55,551 nucleotides of DNA. Source: Bacteroidaceae bacterium. Its GTDB lineage: Bacteria; Bacteroidota; Bacteroidia; Bacteroidales; Bacteroidaceae. A model generated the notes under the pieces. That model was given only the letters and a program-made list of their open reading frames with translations. It did not search any database and was not told where the DNA came from. The translations under genes and the position numbers were made by a program. The stretch is taken from assembly GCA_017616445.1 (NCBI GenBank), contig JAFZYE010000075.1, positions 1-55,551 on the forward strand, in the 5' to 3' direction. This document shows, in pieces, positions 48,892 to 55,551 of this stretch (position 1 is the stretch's first letter; every line of letters starts with the position of its first letter).

Positions 48892-50271
48892 CTATTTTGT
48901 AAACTTGCTGTAGATGATTTCGAGCTTGACAGGATTGATTCCTCCTACGAGTCGTGCACTTGTCATCGAGAAGTCGTGACAGAGTTTCACGAGGTTTTGT
49001 GTTGAGATCGTGGAGGACTCAAATGTAGGTTCGACAGGAATGAGCAGCACTTTATTGTAGTTTTCTGTTGCTGTTCCGTCGCTCAGTTCTCTCTTCATCG
49101 TACCAATCAGGCGTGCGATATTATTGAATGTGTAGGTGTTGTTGGCCGAGTTGAACGCGCTGAGGTAAGACGTGTTGGCATCGGCAAGATGGTAGTTCTC
49201 AAAGAATCCTTTGTTGTAGTCATCGAGTCGTACCATGAGCAAGTATTTCGGAATGTCGAGCCGGAATCCGCTGGAAACTATATCGTTGTAGCGTGTCAGC
49301 ACTATTTTCGCCTGGTTGATGGTGTCGGTGCTAAGTATCTGGTCGATAGGTAGTGTTGCCATCGTGAAGATACCAGCAGGACTCTTGAGATAGGTAGAAG
49401 TATTGTCCTCCAGTAACTTGTCGAGATTGTAATTAGAGAAATGAGTTGCTTGTATGACTTCTTCTGTTGCTGCAAACTGACAGGTTCCTGTGGTATCCTT
49501 TTTTTCTTCGTCCAGGTAGTAGCGGTAGTTGATGTTGAACTGTACGATATTGATGTAGGCCAGTGCGCCGTCACCGCTTTCCAGCTTGAAGTAGAAACCT
49601 TTACATCCAGGAAGTCCGCTGTTGATCCATGCTTCAGAGTCTTTGAAGTACTCAGGGTTGGAATCCCATGCAGCGCGTATCTGAGTACCGATTGTATTTG
49701 GCAGCGGAATGATAATCTTCATTTGGTGGGACAATTTGTTGCGCTCCGAGTCGCTGATGGTGCGGTCGGAGAGAGTGAACCACTTCACCGCAATTGGTTC
49801 TTGAGTTGTATCGCAGTATTGTGTCGGATCGATATTCGTGTAGTAGTCAGCATCTGGGTTCATGATTCTTGTGAGTGGGTAGACGCTGATTTTGAATGTT
49901 GCCAGTGAGTCTCCTACATATTTAGTGACGTAGAGTCGGAGGTCGGTAGACGTGATGCTGTCGCCGATGATGGAGTCAGGGAATGCGAAATCTTCGATAC
50001 AGTGGAACTGAGCGAGGAAGTCGGACTTAATGATGGTGCCTGTCTCCGGATCCGTGAATTGTCCGAGGTAAGACTTGCTGGAACGGGCGAGTACAGAGTC
50101 GCCTGCTGAATATGATTGTGTGAATACGTCGTATGTGCGGCTTTCCTTCACAGCAATATCTGTTTGTGGCATCATGTCGCTACCGAGTGTGTCGGTAGAG
50201 TCATCGCATGCAATAATCGTAAAGAAAACAGAGAACAGCAGTGCTGTGATATAGAATGATTTGCGGTTCAT
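48892..50271 (-). CDS. DUF4270 lipoprotein
   Basis: A 459-residue surface or periplasmic lipoprotein: signal sequence ending FTIIAC (Cys22), then long beta-rich DUF4270 sequence (GSDMMPQTDIAVKESRTYDV, SYLGQFTDPETGTIIKSDFL, LESGDG). The function is unknown. It is commonly beside the starch-synthase-like gene in Bacteroidales, as here. The start ATG at 50271 fits the signal sequence; codons before it are spurious. Confidence 0.85.
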   Translation of the reverse strand: MNRKSFYITALLFSVFFTIIACDDSTDTLGSDMMPQTDIAVKESRTYDVFTQSYSAGDSVLARSSKSYLGQFTDPETGTIIKSDFLAQFHCIEDFAFPDSIIGDSITSTDLRLYVTKYVGDSLATFKISVYPLTRIMNPDADYYTNIDPTQYCDTTQEPIAVKWFTLSDRTISDSERNKLSHQMKIIIPLPNTIGTQIRAAWDSNPEYFKDSEAWINSGLPGCKGFYFKLESGDGALAYINIVQFNINYRYYLDEEKKDTTGTCQFAATEEVIQATHFSNYNLDKLLEDNTSTYLKSPAGIFTMATLPIDQILSTDTINQAKIVLTRYNDIVSSGFRLDIPKYLLMVRLDDYNKGFFENYHLADANTSYLSAFNSANNTYTFNNIARLIGTMKRELSDGTATENYNKVLLIPVEPTFESSTISTQNLVKLCHDFSMTSARLVGGINPVKLEIIYSKFTK

Positions 50272-50324
50272 GATGATGTGTGACAAAAGCGTTTGAGAGT
50301 TGTTTGTCGTTATCGTCCGTGGGG

Positions 50325-51146
50325 CTACTGCTCGTCTGGCATAAGCGAGTCGTAGAACTTGCTATAGGCTTCAGCGTAGTTCTCTTCGCCCTGATAGGGG
50401 AGAATCGGTTTGCCAAGTGACTTGGCGTATGCGGTAATCTCTGTTGGTGTGCGCTTTGACTCCAATACGACTCCATCTGCGAACTTAATGGCAATCTTTG
50501 CTAACTCAGGATATGTACAGTTACCTGTGCAAACATCTGCAATGTCCTTCGTCGTGATGTCTCTGAACGGTACGCTCCGCTGGAAACTATCGCCTAAGTC
50601 GGTCTTGAACTCTGAGGCAGATACGGAGATGACTACTTTTGAATCACAGAACGATGGTTCGTCCTGATAAGCACGCTTGATGAGCAGGGGGGCGATGGCT
50701 GATGCCCATCCGTGACAATGTATGACATCAGGTATCCAACGCAGTTTCTTCATCGTTTCGAGTACTCCGCGTACATAGAAGATGGCACGTTCGCCATTAT
50801 CGCGATACTCTTCGCCTGTCTCGTCGGCTATGATTCCTTTACGGGTGAAATAGTCGTCGTTGTCGATGAAGTAGATCTGCATGCGTGCACTTTGAAGTGA
50901 CGCAACCTTGATGAGAAGTGGGTGATCGGTGTCATCGATGATGATGTTCATTCCCGAAAGGCGAATGACTTCATGAAGTTGGTTCCTGCGTTCATTGATG
51001 ATTCCCCAGTTCGGAGAGAATGTGCGGATTTCGTGCCCCATCTCCTGTATGAGTTGCGGCAGTTGCTGACCCTTTACCGACAGCGGTGATTCTGCCACGT
51101 AGGGAATCATTTCAGTTGTGATGAATAGTACCTTTTTTGCTTTCAT
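50325..51146 (-). CDS. Half-length glycogen/starch synthase-like protein
   Basis: A 273-residue protein matching only the N-terminal GT5 Rossmann half (VLFITTEMIPYVAES, DVIHCHGWASAIAPLLIKRAY). The K-x-G-G-L nucleotide-sugar motif is not seen (KGQQLPQ instead) and the C-terminal half of the enzyme is absent. It therefore probably lacks ordinary synthase activity. This short form is usual in Bacteroidales with DUF4270. The ATG at 51146 is used; a longer frame includes promoter-proximal sequence. Confidence 0.8.
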   Translation of the reverse strand: MKAKKVLFITTEMIPYVAESPLSVKGQQLPQLIQEMGHEIRTFSPNWGIINERRNQLHEVIRLSGMNIIIDDTDHPLLIKVASLQSARMQIYFIDNDDYFTRKGIIADETGEEYRDNGERAIFYVRGVLETMKKLRWIPDVIHCHGWASAIAPLLIKRAYQDEPSFCDSKVVISVSASEFKTDLGDSFQRSVPFRDITTKDIADVCTGNCTYPELAKIAIKFADGVVLESKRTPTEITAYAKSLGKPILPYQGEENYAEAYSKFYDSLMPDEQ

Positions 51147-51312
51147 TAAACGTGCTTTTGGCTTTTCATGTGCAAAGTTACGTGTTTTTTTGCAAAAATG
51201 CAAATCCACGCTCCCTTTTTAATGTTTTTTTGATGTTATGAGTATCTGTCTTGTTGTTTTGGCGTGCTTATGAGGGAATCTTAGTGTGTGTACCTGGAGT
51301 TCTCTCCTTGCC

Positions 51313-53178
51313 TTATTTGTTGATAATCAATACAAAGCGTGCACCGTGGGTATAGGTCTTGTCGAGTTTTACCTCTGCATTGAGTTTTGCTGCTAACGTG
51401 CGGCAGATGTTGAGCCCAAGTCCTGTTCCCTGAACTAAGTTGTCGTGCTTCGTAAATCGTTCGAAGAGGTCGTCTTGCATCTCTTTGGGAATACCTGTTC
51501 CTGTATCGGCAACAGAGAATGTCACCTTGCCAGGATTCTCTAATAGTGAGCAGTGGACGTGTATTTCACCTTTGCTGGTATGCTTGCATGCATTCGTGAG
51601 GTAGTTGATGAGTATTTGCTGTACTCGTCTTCCGTCGGTCATGACTGTATAGTCGTCATCAACCTCACTGGTGAAGTAGAGGTTAACCGCAGGATCTACA
51701 CGATACTCTATGTTGGTCATGGCACTGCGGCATATCGAGTTACATGGTGTGTCGGTAGGCTCTATCTTGTAGCTGCCTTCCTCTCCTTCTGCAAGGTTGA
51801 GGATATCGTCGACCAGCATCATGAGCATGTTAGTGCTGTTGTTGATGTATTTTGAGTACTCGCGCTTTTCTTCGTCGCTGATAGCCCCGTCAGGAAGCGA
51901 AAGAAGTTGTGAGAAACCGATAATGGCATTCAGTGGAGTACGAATGTCATGACTCATGTTTTGTACAAAGAGGGTCTTGGAACGATCTGACTCTTCTGCG
52001 CGTTGCTTGGCTTCTTTCAATGCTTTTCTGAATCTCTGACCCCTGATGTGGAGCAATGAGAGTAGGGCGATGGTGATGCAGAGCATCGTAAAAATCGAAA
52101 TCAGAATGACTTGCCGATTCTGCTCCCAGAACGTAGAGGAATAATTGGCCAAAACCGCATCCTTTGGTATAAGACTCTCGTCCATGTTGAAACGACGGAG
52201 TGCTTGTATGTTGATAACCGGTTTCTGCGCAGGAATGATTTCAAAAGGGATGCTTCTCGGTTCCATATTGCGGTCAATCACCTTCAGTATGGTTTCCCTA
52301 AGGGTATTATGGTACTCATCAAGGTCGTAGCATACAAAGCCTACGGCTTCATCCACGTTGGTGTTTTCAAAGTAAGGACTGAAATGAGGTGCAGCCTCTT
52401 CTATCATGTGGCGAGCACCTAATTTCAATACTTTGTTACGTGGATTGGAACGTGAGAGCCAATTGGTGTAGATGACTCCTGTCGTGGTGTGGTCAATCTG
52501 ACTTAATGCATATTCCAGATCGGTAGTCTGGTGGTCTTGTGCAAGATAAGGTGTGAATATGAGATGTCGACTCTCTACCTCGTTTCTGAAAAGCTCTGTC
52601 AATTCCTTGCTGAGCAGTTCTTCTCCTCCGATAAAGAATACCTTTTGCAGTTTTGGTAGCATCTGGACCATGAGGTCAACTGTTTTCTTGTAGTAGATGG
52701 GGGTTTGGATATAGGTCATGTTAAAGTCTGCCCGTAATTCCGTCAGTTTGGTTCTCTTGGCATCCTCCTCCCAATAGGTACTAAACAAGTATTCCTTTTC
52801 GCAGATATAATCAAATTCGCCGACAAGGATGATTGGAACATCCGGCCAGAATTCGTTGAATTGGTAAATGGCAGGGTAAATTGCGGTGCCGAATACCACT
52901 ATTAGGTCTGGCGCTTTGTCGGGGTACATCTCTTTGACGCTGTTGATTTGCTCGTCGTATTCGCTTACAGAATTGTATGTTTTGTTCGACAGCTGATAGG
53001 CTTTGATGTTGATGTCGTCCCGCTCGCTCTTCAGCTCATCGATGGCAGTTAGGTTGCCTGTCCACCATGCATTTTCCGCAGAGAGAGGGGTAATGACAAA
53101 TATTTCTTTCCCATCGGCAGCGAATGACGATAGAAAGAATGAAAAGCAAAGTATGATGCAACTAACTATTCGTTTCAT
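51313..53178 (-). CDS. Sensor histidine kinase with substrate-binding-like sensor
   Basis: A 621-residue membrane kinase: signal peptide 1-21, a periplasmic ABC-substrate-binding-like domain (25-340; ITPLSAENAWWTGN, DLIVVFGTAIYPA, VPIILVGEFD), helix 356-378, a short coiled linker, HisKA domain with His410 in NMSHDIRTPLNAI, and an HATPase domain (YLTNACKHTS, VADTGTGIPKE, GTGLGLNIC). No response regulator gene lies near, so its partner is unknown. The promoter is 53232-53263. Confidence 0.88.
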   Translation of the reverse strand: MKRIVSCIILCFSFFLSSFAADGKEIFVITPLSAENAWWTGNLTAIDELKSERDDINIKAYQLSNKTYNSVSEYDEQINSVKEMYPDKAPDLIVVFGTAIYPAIYQFNEFWPDVPIILVGEFDYICEKEYLFSTYWEEDAKRTKLTELRADFNMTYIQTPIYYKKTVDLMVQMLPKLQKVFFIGGEELLSKELTELFRNEVESRHLIFTPYLAQDHQTTDLEYALSQIDHTTTGVIYTNWLSRSNPRNKVLKLGARHMIEEAAPHFSPYFENTNVDEAVGFVCYDLDEYHNTLRETILKVIDRNMEPRSIPFEIIPAQKPVINIQALRRFNMDESLIPKDAVLANYSSTFWEQNRQVILISIFTMLCITIALLSLLHIRGQRFRKALKEAKQRAEESDRSKTLFVQNMSHDIRTPLNAIIGFSQLLSLPDGAISDEEKREYSKYINNSTNMLMMLVDDILNLAEGEEGSYKIEPTDTPCNSICRSAMTNIEYRVDPAVNLYFTSEVDDDYTVMTDGRRVQQILINYLTNACKHTSKGEIHVHCSLLENPGKVTFSVADTGTGIPKEMQDDLFERFTKHDNLVQGTGLGLNICRTLAAKLNAEVKLDKTYTHGARFVLIINK

Positions 53179-53231
53179 TTTTACTGTTGCGGCAATTGAA
53201 TTCGTTTACTTAAAACTTTAGTTTTGACCTG

Positions 53232-53263
53232 CAAAGTTAACACATTTATTTGGATAGGCCAAA
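53232..53263 (-). promoter_or_regulatory. Promoter of the sensor kinase gene
   Basis: On the minus strand, TTTG (53263-53260), exactly 20 bp, TAACTTTG (53239-53232). Start near 53225, leader about 47 nt. Confidence 0.8.
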
Positions 53264-53381
53264 TTTTGGACTGAAAAAGTGTGCTGCACAACATAAATGT
53301 TGTTCATACTGGTGTGATGTATTGCCCTGAGAAGCAACGCCAATTAGAATTTTGTAGGACTCAAGGGGTGTTAAAAAGAAA

Positions 53382-53409
53382 CGGTTGCGAGTTTCACAAC
53401 TAGCAACCG
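53382..53409 (-). terminator. Distal terminator of the SPOR gene
   Basis: CGGTTGC/GCAACCG plus inner AGTT/AACT, followed on the minus strand by TTTCTTTTT. It lies about 120 nt after the stop codon, so the mRNA has a long 3' tail. Confidence 0.65.
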
Positions 53410-53492
53410 CCTGAGATAATTCTTACATTATTCTCACTTACCAAAAAGAAATTAAAATGTGCTTAAACTAAGCTGATTGAAAGTTTATTCCT

Positions 53493-53530
53493 ATTCTTTC
53501 AACTGTCTGTGCTTGACAGGGTGAAAGAAT
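53493..53530 (-). other. Hairpin directly after the SPOR gene
   Basis: ATTCTTTCA/TGAAAGAAT with inner CTGTC/GACAG begins one base after the stop. There is no U-run, so it is a mRNA-end structure or processing site rather than a simple terminator. Confidence 0.5.
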
Positions 53531-53531
53531 G

Positions 53532-54014
53532 TTATTTTGCATAAAGCAACCATGCGTCAGGATAAGTAGCGCGAAGCTTGTCGCGGCTTGATACAGCTTC
53601 TGACTTGTTGCTTGATGATGTAGCGATGACACGGTACATGCCTGTAGCAGGGTTCTGGGCGATAATGGCGCTGTAACCCTTGTTCTTCAGGGTGCTGCAG
53701 AGGTTGTTTGCGTTGTCAATGCTCTTGAATGAACCGCAAACGACGTTGTATGCGTTGAGCGTTCCGCTAACAGCCTTAAGACTCTCTGTACGAAGGTCTG
53801 TGTTGTCTTCTGGCTGCTGCTGAGCAACGACTGGGGTAACGGTCTGTACAGGAGTAACAACTGGTGTTACCTGAACGGGAGCTGTTGCCTGTTGAGCTTG
53901 TTCCTGCTGTCTTGCTTTGTCGTATGCTTTCTTGTAACTGCTTTCGGTCGACTTACATGATACGAAGGCAAATGCAGCGAGAATTGCCATACCGAGAATA
54001 AGATTTCTTTTCAT
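53532..54014 (-). CDS. SPOR-domain lipoprotein
   Basis: A 160-residue protein: lipobox FVSC near residue 20, a Gln/Pro/Thr/Val-rich linker (about 40-75) and a SPOR domain (about 88-158; AYNVVCGSFKSIDNANNLCSTLKNKG, MYRVIATSS). SPOR domains bind denuded peptidoglycan at division sites. The ATG at 54014 is used; a TTG two codons upstream is not. Confidence 0.85.
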   Translation of the reverse strand: MKRNLILGMAILAAFAFVSCKSTESSYKKAYDKARQQEQAQQATAPVQVTPVVTPVQTVTPVVAQQQPEDNTDLRTESLKAVSGTLNAYNVVCGSFKSIDNANNLCSTLKNKGYSAIIAQNPATGMYRVIATSSSNKSEAVSSRDKLRATYPDAWLLYAK

Positions 54015-54063
54015 TTTCAATGTCTTTTGTGAATTGTTAATACTGTTTTGATTGAATGATTCT

Positions 54064-54453
54064 TTATTTATACTGTTCGCGAATGAACTTCGATTTCGTC
54101 ATCGCTTTCTTCAAACTTACCGCAGAACGGAAGTTGATATTCTTTACTTTGACCGATTGTGCTCTGATATCGGTCTTTTTCTCCACCACTTTTGATTCTG
54201 CCGACAGCGAGAAGGTGCCGATTCCCTCGATATTCACATTGTAACCGTCGAGCAAGAACTCTGTCAGTTGCTGCGATAGTGCAATGATGGCTGCGGTCAT
54301 GTCTGCCGTTGAGAGTGCGCAACATGATGCGATCTGTTTGCACAACGTCTGGGTGTCAATTGTACCCTTTGTGACAACTTGAGCGTAATAGCCTTTCTTC
54401 GGCTTGCTACTGATGTTGTCTTTGACTTCAGTCAGTCGGTATCTGATACTCAT
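54064..54453 (-). CDS. HU-like DNA-binding protein
   Basis: A 129-residue histone-like protein of the longer Bacteroidetes HU-related family (IRYRLTEVKDNISSKPKKGYYAQ, NVNIEGIGTFSLSAESKVVE). It has an N-terminal extension compared with standard HU. It lies 49 bp upstream of the SPOR gene on the same strand. Confidence 0.85.
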   Translation of the reverse strand: MSIRYRLTEVKDNISSKPKKGYYAQVVTKGTIDTQTLCKQIASCCALSTADMTAAIIALSQQLTEFLLDGYNVNIEGIGTFSLSAESKVVEKKTDIRAQSVKVKNINFRSAVSLKKAMTKSKFIREQYK

Positions 54454-54726
54454 CTTTCTTCAACTCATTCTCTTTCACCTGTTCAACTGATTAAAAGGTG
54501 ATTAGGTCTACATATATTCTTTCTTTTCTCTACACCTTCTTTTTCATAATCTCTAGACTTAATTTTTCTTTTTTCTACGTCTTATTTCAAAAAGGTGTAC
54601 GGCAAAGGTAATACTTTTTTTAAGACCAACCAAAAGTTTTTTGTTAAAAATGAGTTCAAATGCCTAAAAAAATGCGTAATAGAGTGAAAAATACAATTTC
54701 GAGATGCGTTTTTCAAGAAAAATGCG

Positions 54727-54734
54727 TAACTTTG
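54727..54734 (+). promoter_or_regulatory. -7 box of recR
   Basis: TAACTTTG; start near 54741, 24 nt before the ATG at 54765. Confidence 0.7.
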
Positions 54735-54764
54735 CAGCACGAAACTCACTTTCAAAAAGACGGA

Positions 54765-55391
54765 ATGGAACAACGGTATTCTTCGGAGTTGTTTGAGAGG
54801 GCAGTAGATGAGTTCTCGAAGCTGCCTGGCGTAGGTCGCAAGTCTGCTTTGCGGCTTGTGTTGCATTTGCTCCGGATGGATGTTGGTGCCGTTGACGGAT
54901 TCGCGGATGCCGTGCGTCAGTTGCGGCATAACGTGAATTACTGTAAAGTGTGTCATAATATTTCCGATACGGAGGTGTGTCAGATTTGTGCATCGCCATC
55001 GAGGGATACTTCGACGATCTGTGTGGTTGAGAACATCCGCGATGTGATGGCAATTGAGGCGACAAGTCAGTATCATGGTTTGTACCACGTGTTGGGTGGG
55101 GTCATCAGTCCGCTTGATGGAATCGGCCCTTCTGACTTGCACATCCAAAGTTTGGCTGAACGCGTTGGAAAAGGCGATGTGAACGAAGTCATCCTTGCCC
55201 TGAGTTCTACGATGGAGGGCGATACGACGAACTTTTACATCTCGCGTAAACTATCGGGTTTCCCTAATGTGCGGCTGACGGTTTTGGCCAGAGGCTTGTC
55301 TGTCAATGACGAGCTGCAATACACGGATGAGGTGACGTTGGGTCGGTCGATTGTGAATCGTGTGGATTTCGATGCGCGTGCAGCAGTCTGA
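54765..55391 (+). CDS. recR: Recombination protein RecR
   Basis: A 208-residue RecFOR pathway protein: helix-hairpin-helix ([17 protein letters not shown]), the four-Cys zinc finger ([16 protein letters not shown]) and a TOPRIM domain ([28 protein letters not shown]). It clamps DNA with RecO. The start at 54765 follows the promoter; in-frame codons further upstream overlap the -7 box. Confidence 0.96.
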   Translation: MEQRYSSELFERAVDEFSKLPGVGRKSALRLVLHLLRMDVGAVDGFADAVRQLRHNVNYCKVCHNISDTEVCQICASPSRDTSTICVVENIRDVMAIEATSQYHGLYHVLGGVISPLDGIGPSDLHIQSLAERVGKGDVNEVILALSSTMEGDTTNFYISRKLSGFPNVRLTVLARGLSVNDELQYTDEVTLGRSIVNRVDFDARAAV

Positions 55392-55504
55392 GACTGTTTT
55401 ATATAGAATATCATTGCTGTCCACTAAAAATCGCCAAGCGTTCTTTGAAACAATTGAATTATAGTTAGTTAGAGAGATTTTTCGAATGCACGGATTTGAT
55501 TTCG

Positions 55505-55512
55505 TACCTTTG
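55505..55512 (+). promoter_or_regulatory. -7 box at the right edge
   Basis: TACCTTTG; start near 55519, shortly before possible ATGs at 55521, 55525 and 55535. Confidence 0.6.
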
Positions 55513-55524
55513 CAGTCAAAATGG

Positions 55525-55551
55525 ATGACTGCATATGAACAAATCAAAATA
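55525..55551 (+). CDS. Possible start of a gene cut by the window edge
   Basis: ATG at 55525 opens a frame (MTAYEQIKI) that continues to the last base and follows a -7 box by 13 bp. Two other ATGs nearby (55521 closes quickly; 55535) make the choice uncertain. No family can be named from nine residues. Confidence 0.35.

Larger units (their letters stand above)
53179..53531. other. Gene-free stretch with two hairpins
   Basis: The kinase promoter occupies 53232-53263. The rest holds two hairpins downstream of the SPOR gene (53493-53530 and 53382-53409) and no coding sequence that I can support. Confidence 0.6.

Noticed and set aside
54660-54764. Upstream start for recR
   Set aside because: It would place the coding sequence over the -7 box; RecR homologues begin at the [10 protein letters not shown] position.

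Overview
The window reads as chromosomal DNA of a Bacteroidales bacterium, most likely Prevotella/Segatella. Supporting signs are the Bacteroidetes promoter (TTTG, about 20 bp, TAnnTTTG) ahead of many genes, the absence of Shine-Dalgarno dependence, a PorT-type outer-membrane protein, DUF4270, DUF4295, DUF5063, a peptidase C10 and the bat aerotolerance operon. No rRNA, CRISPR array, transposase or integrase is seen; there is one tRNA.

Layout. 1-1407 is gene-poor: interspersed repeats and a small promoter-to-terminator unit holding a 16-codon ORF. 1408-3259 is a two-gene ATPase plus TOPRIM-like cassette that looks like a defence module; a perfect 17-bp inverted repeat brackets its promoter. 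3363-8149 carries envelope and secreted proteins (PorT, a GHL10 glycosidase, a beta-barrel, an M64 metallopeptidase). 8210-15899 is housekeeping on the minus strand (uvrA, pyrF, a probable 70-nt RNA, rlmI, an exonuclease, DUF5063, DUF721, recF). 15904-18825 is a GH43-GH35 fusion only 4 bp upstream of recF. 18961-21382 holds tRNA-Gly(CCC), an NhaD antiporter and a lipid kinase. 22227-27589 is a minus-strand operon: beta-flower repeat protein, rhodanese-metallohydrolase lipoprotein, tandem rhamnogalacturonan acetylesterase, C10 peptidase and rhamnose mutarotase, which suggests pectin use. 27963-32360 holds rpmB-rpmG-DUF4295, ftsY, rimO, HU and an HU-transmembrane-LysM fusion.

32450-38394 is the accessory block and the most unusual region. 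It starts with 22-bp-periodic iteron-like repeats, GATGAC repeats in both orientations and a roughly 70-bp almost pure A/T stretch. It continues with two unknown genes and a DUF4143 ATPase flanked by duplicated gene ends. It finishes with phased T-tracts, a primase-polymerase/P-loop (VirE-N/DUF3987-like) gene and a second copy of the GATGAC repeat. It looks like an integrated, degenerate or still mobile replicon; this is inference.

38694-47394 is the bat operon (moxR, DUF58, a BatD-like protein, batA, batB, batC and a fused batD-batE), followed by PAP2 and MgtC genes. 48892-55391 holds DUF4270, a half-size starch-synthase-like protein, an orphan sensor kinase, a SPOR lipoprotein, an HU-like protein and recR. 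A new gene may begin at the right edge.

Two genome-scale patterns run across the window. First, tandem 7-bp repeat arrays fill at least twelve intergenic spacers, sometimes supplying stop or start codons. Second, G/C-rich palindromic elements occur between genes and also in frame inside rimO and the HU-LysM gene.
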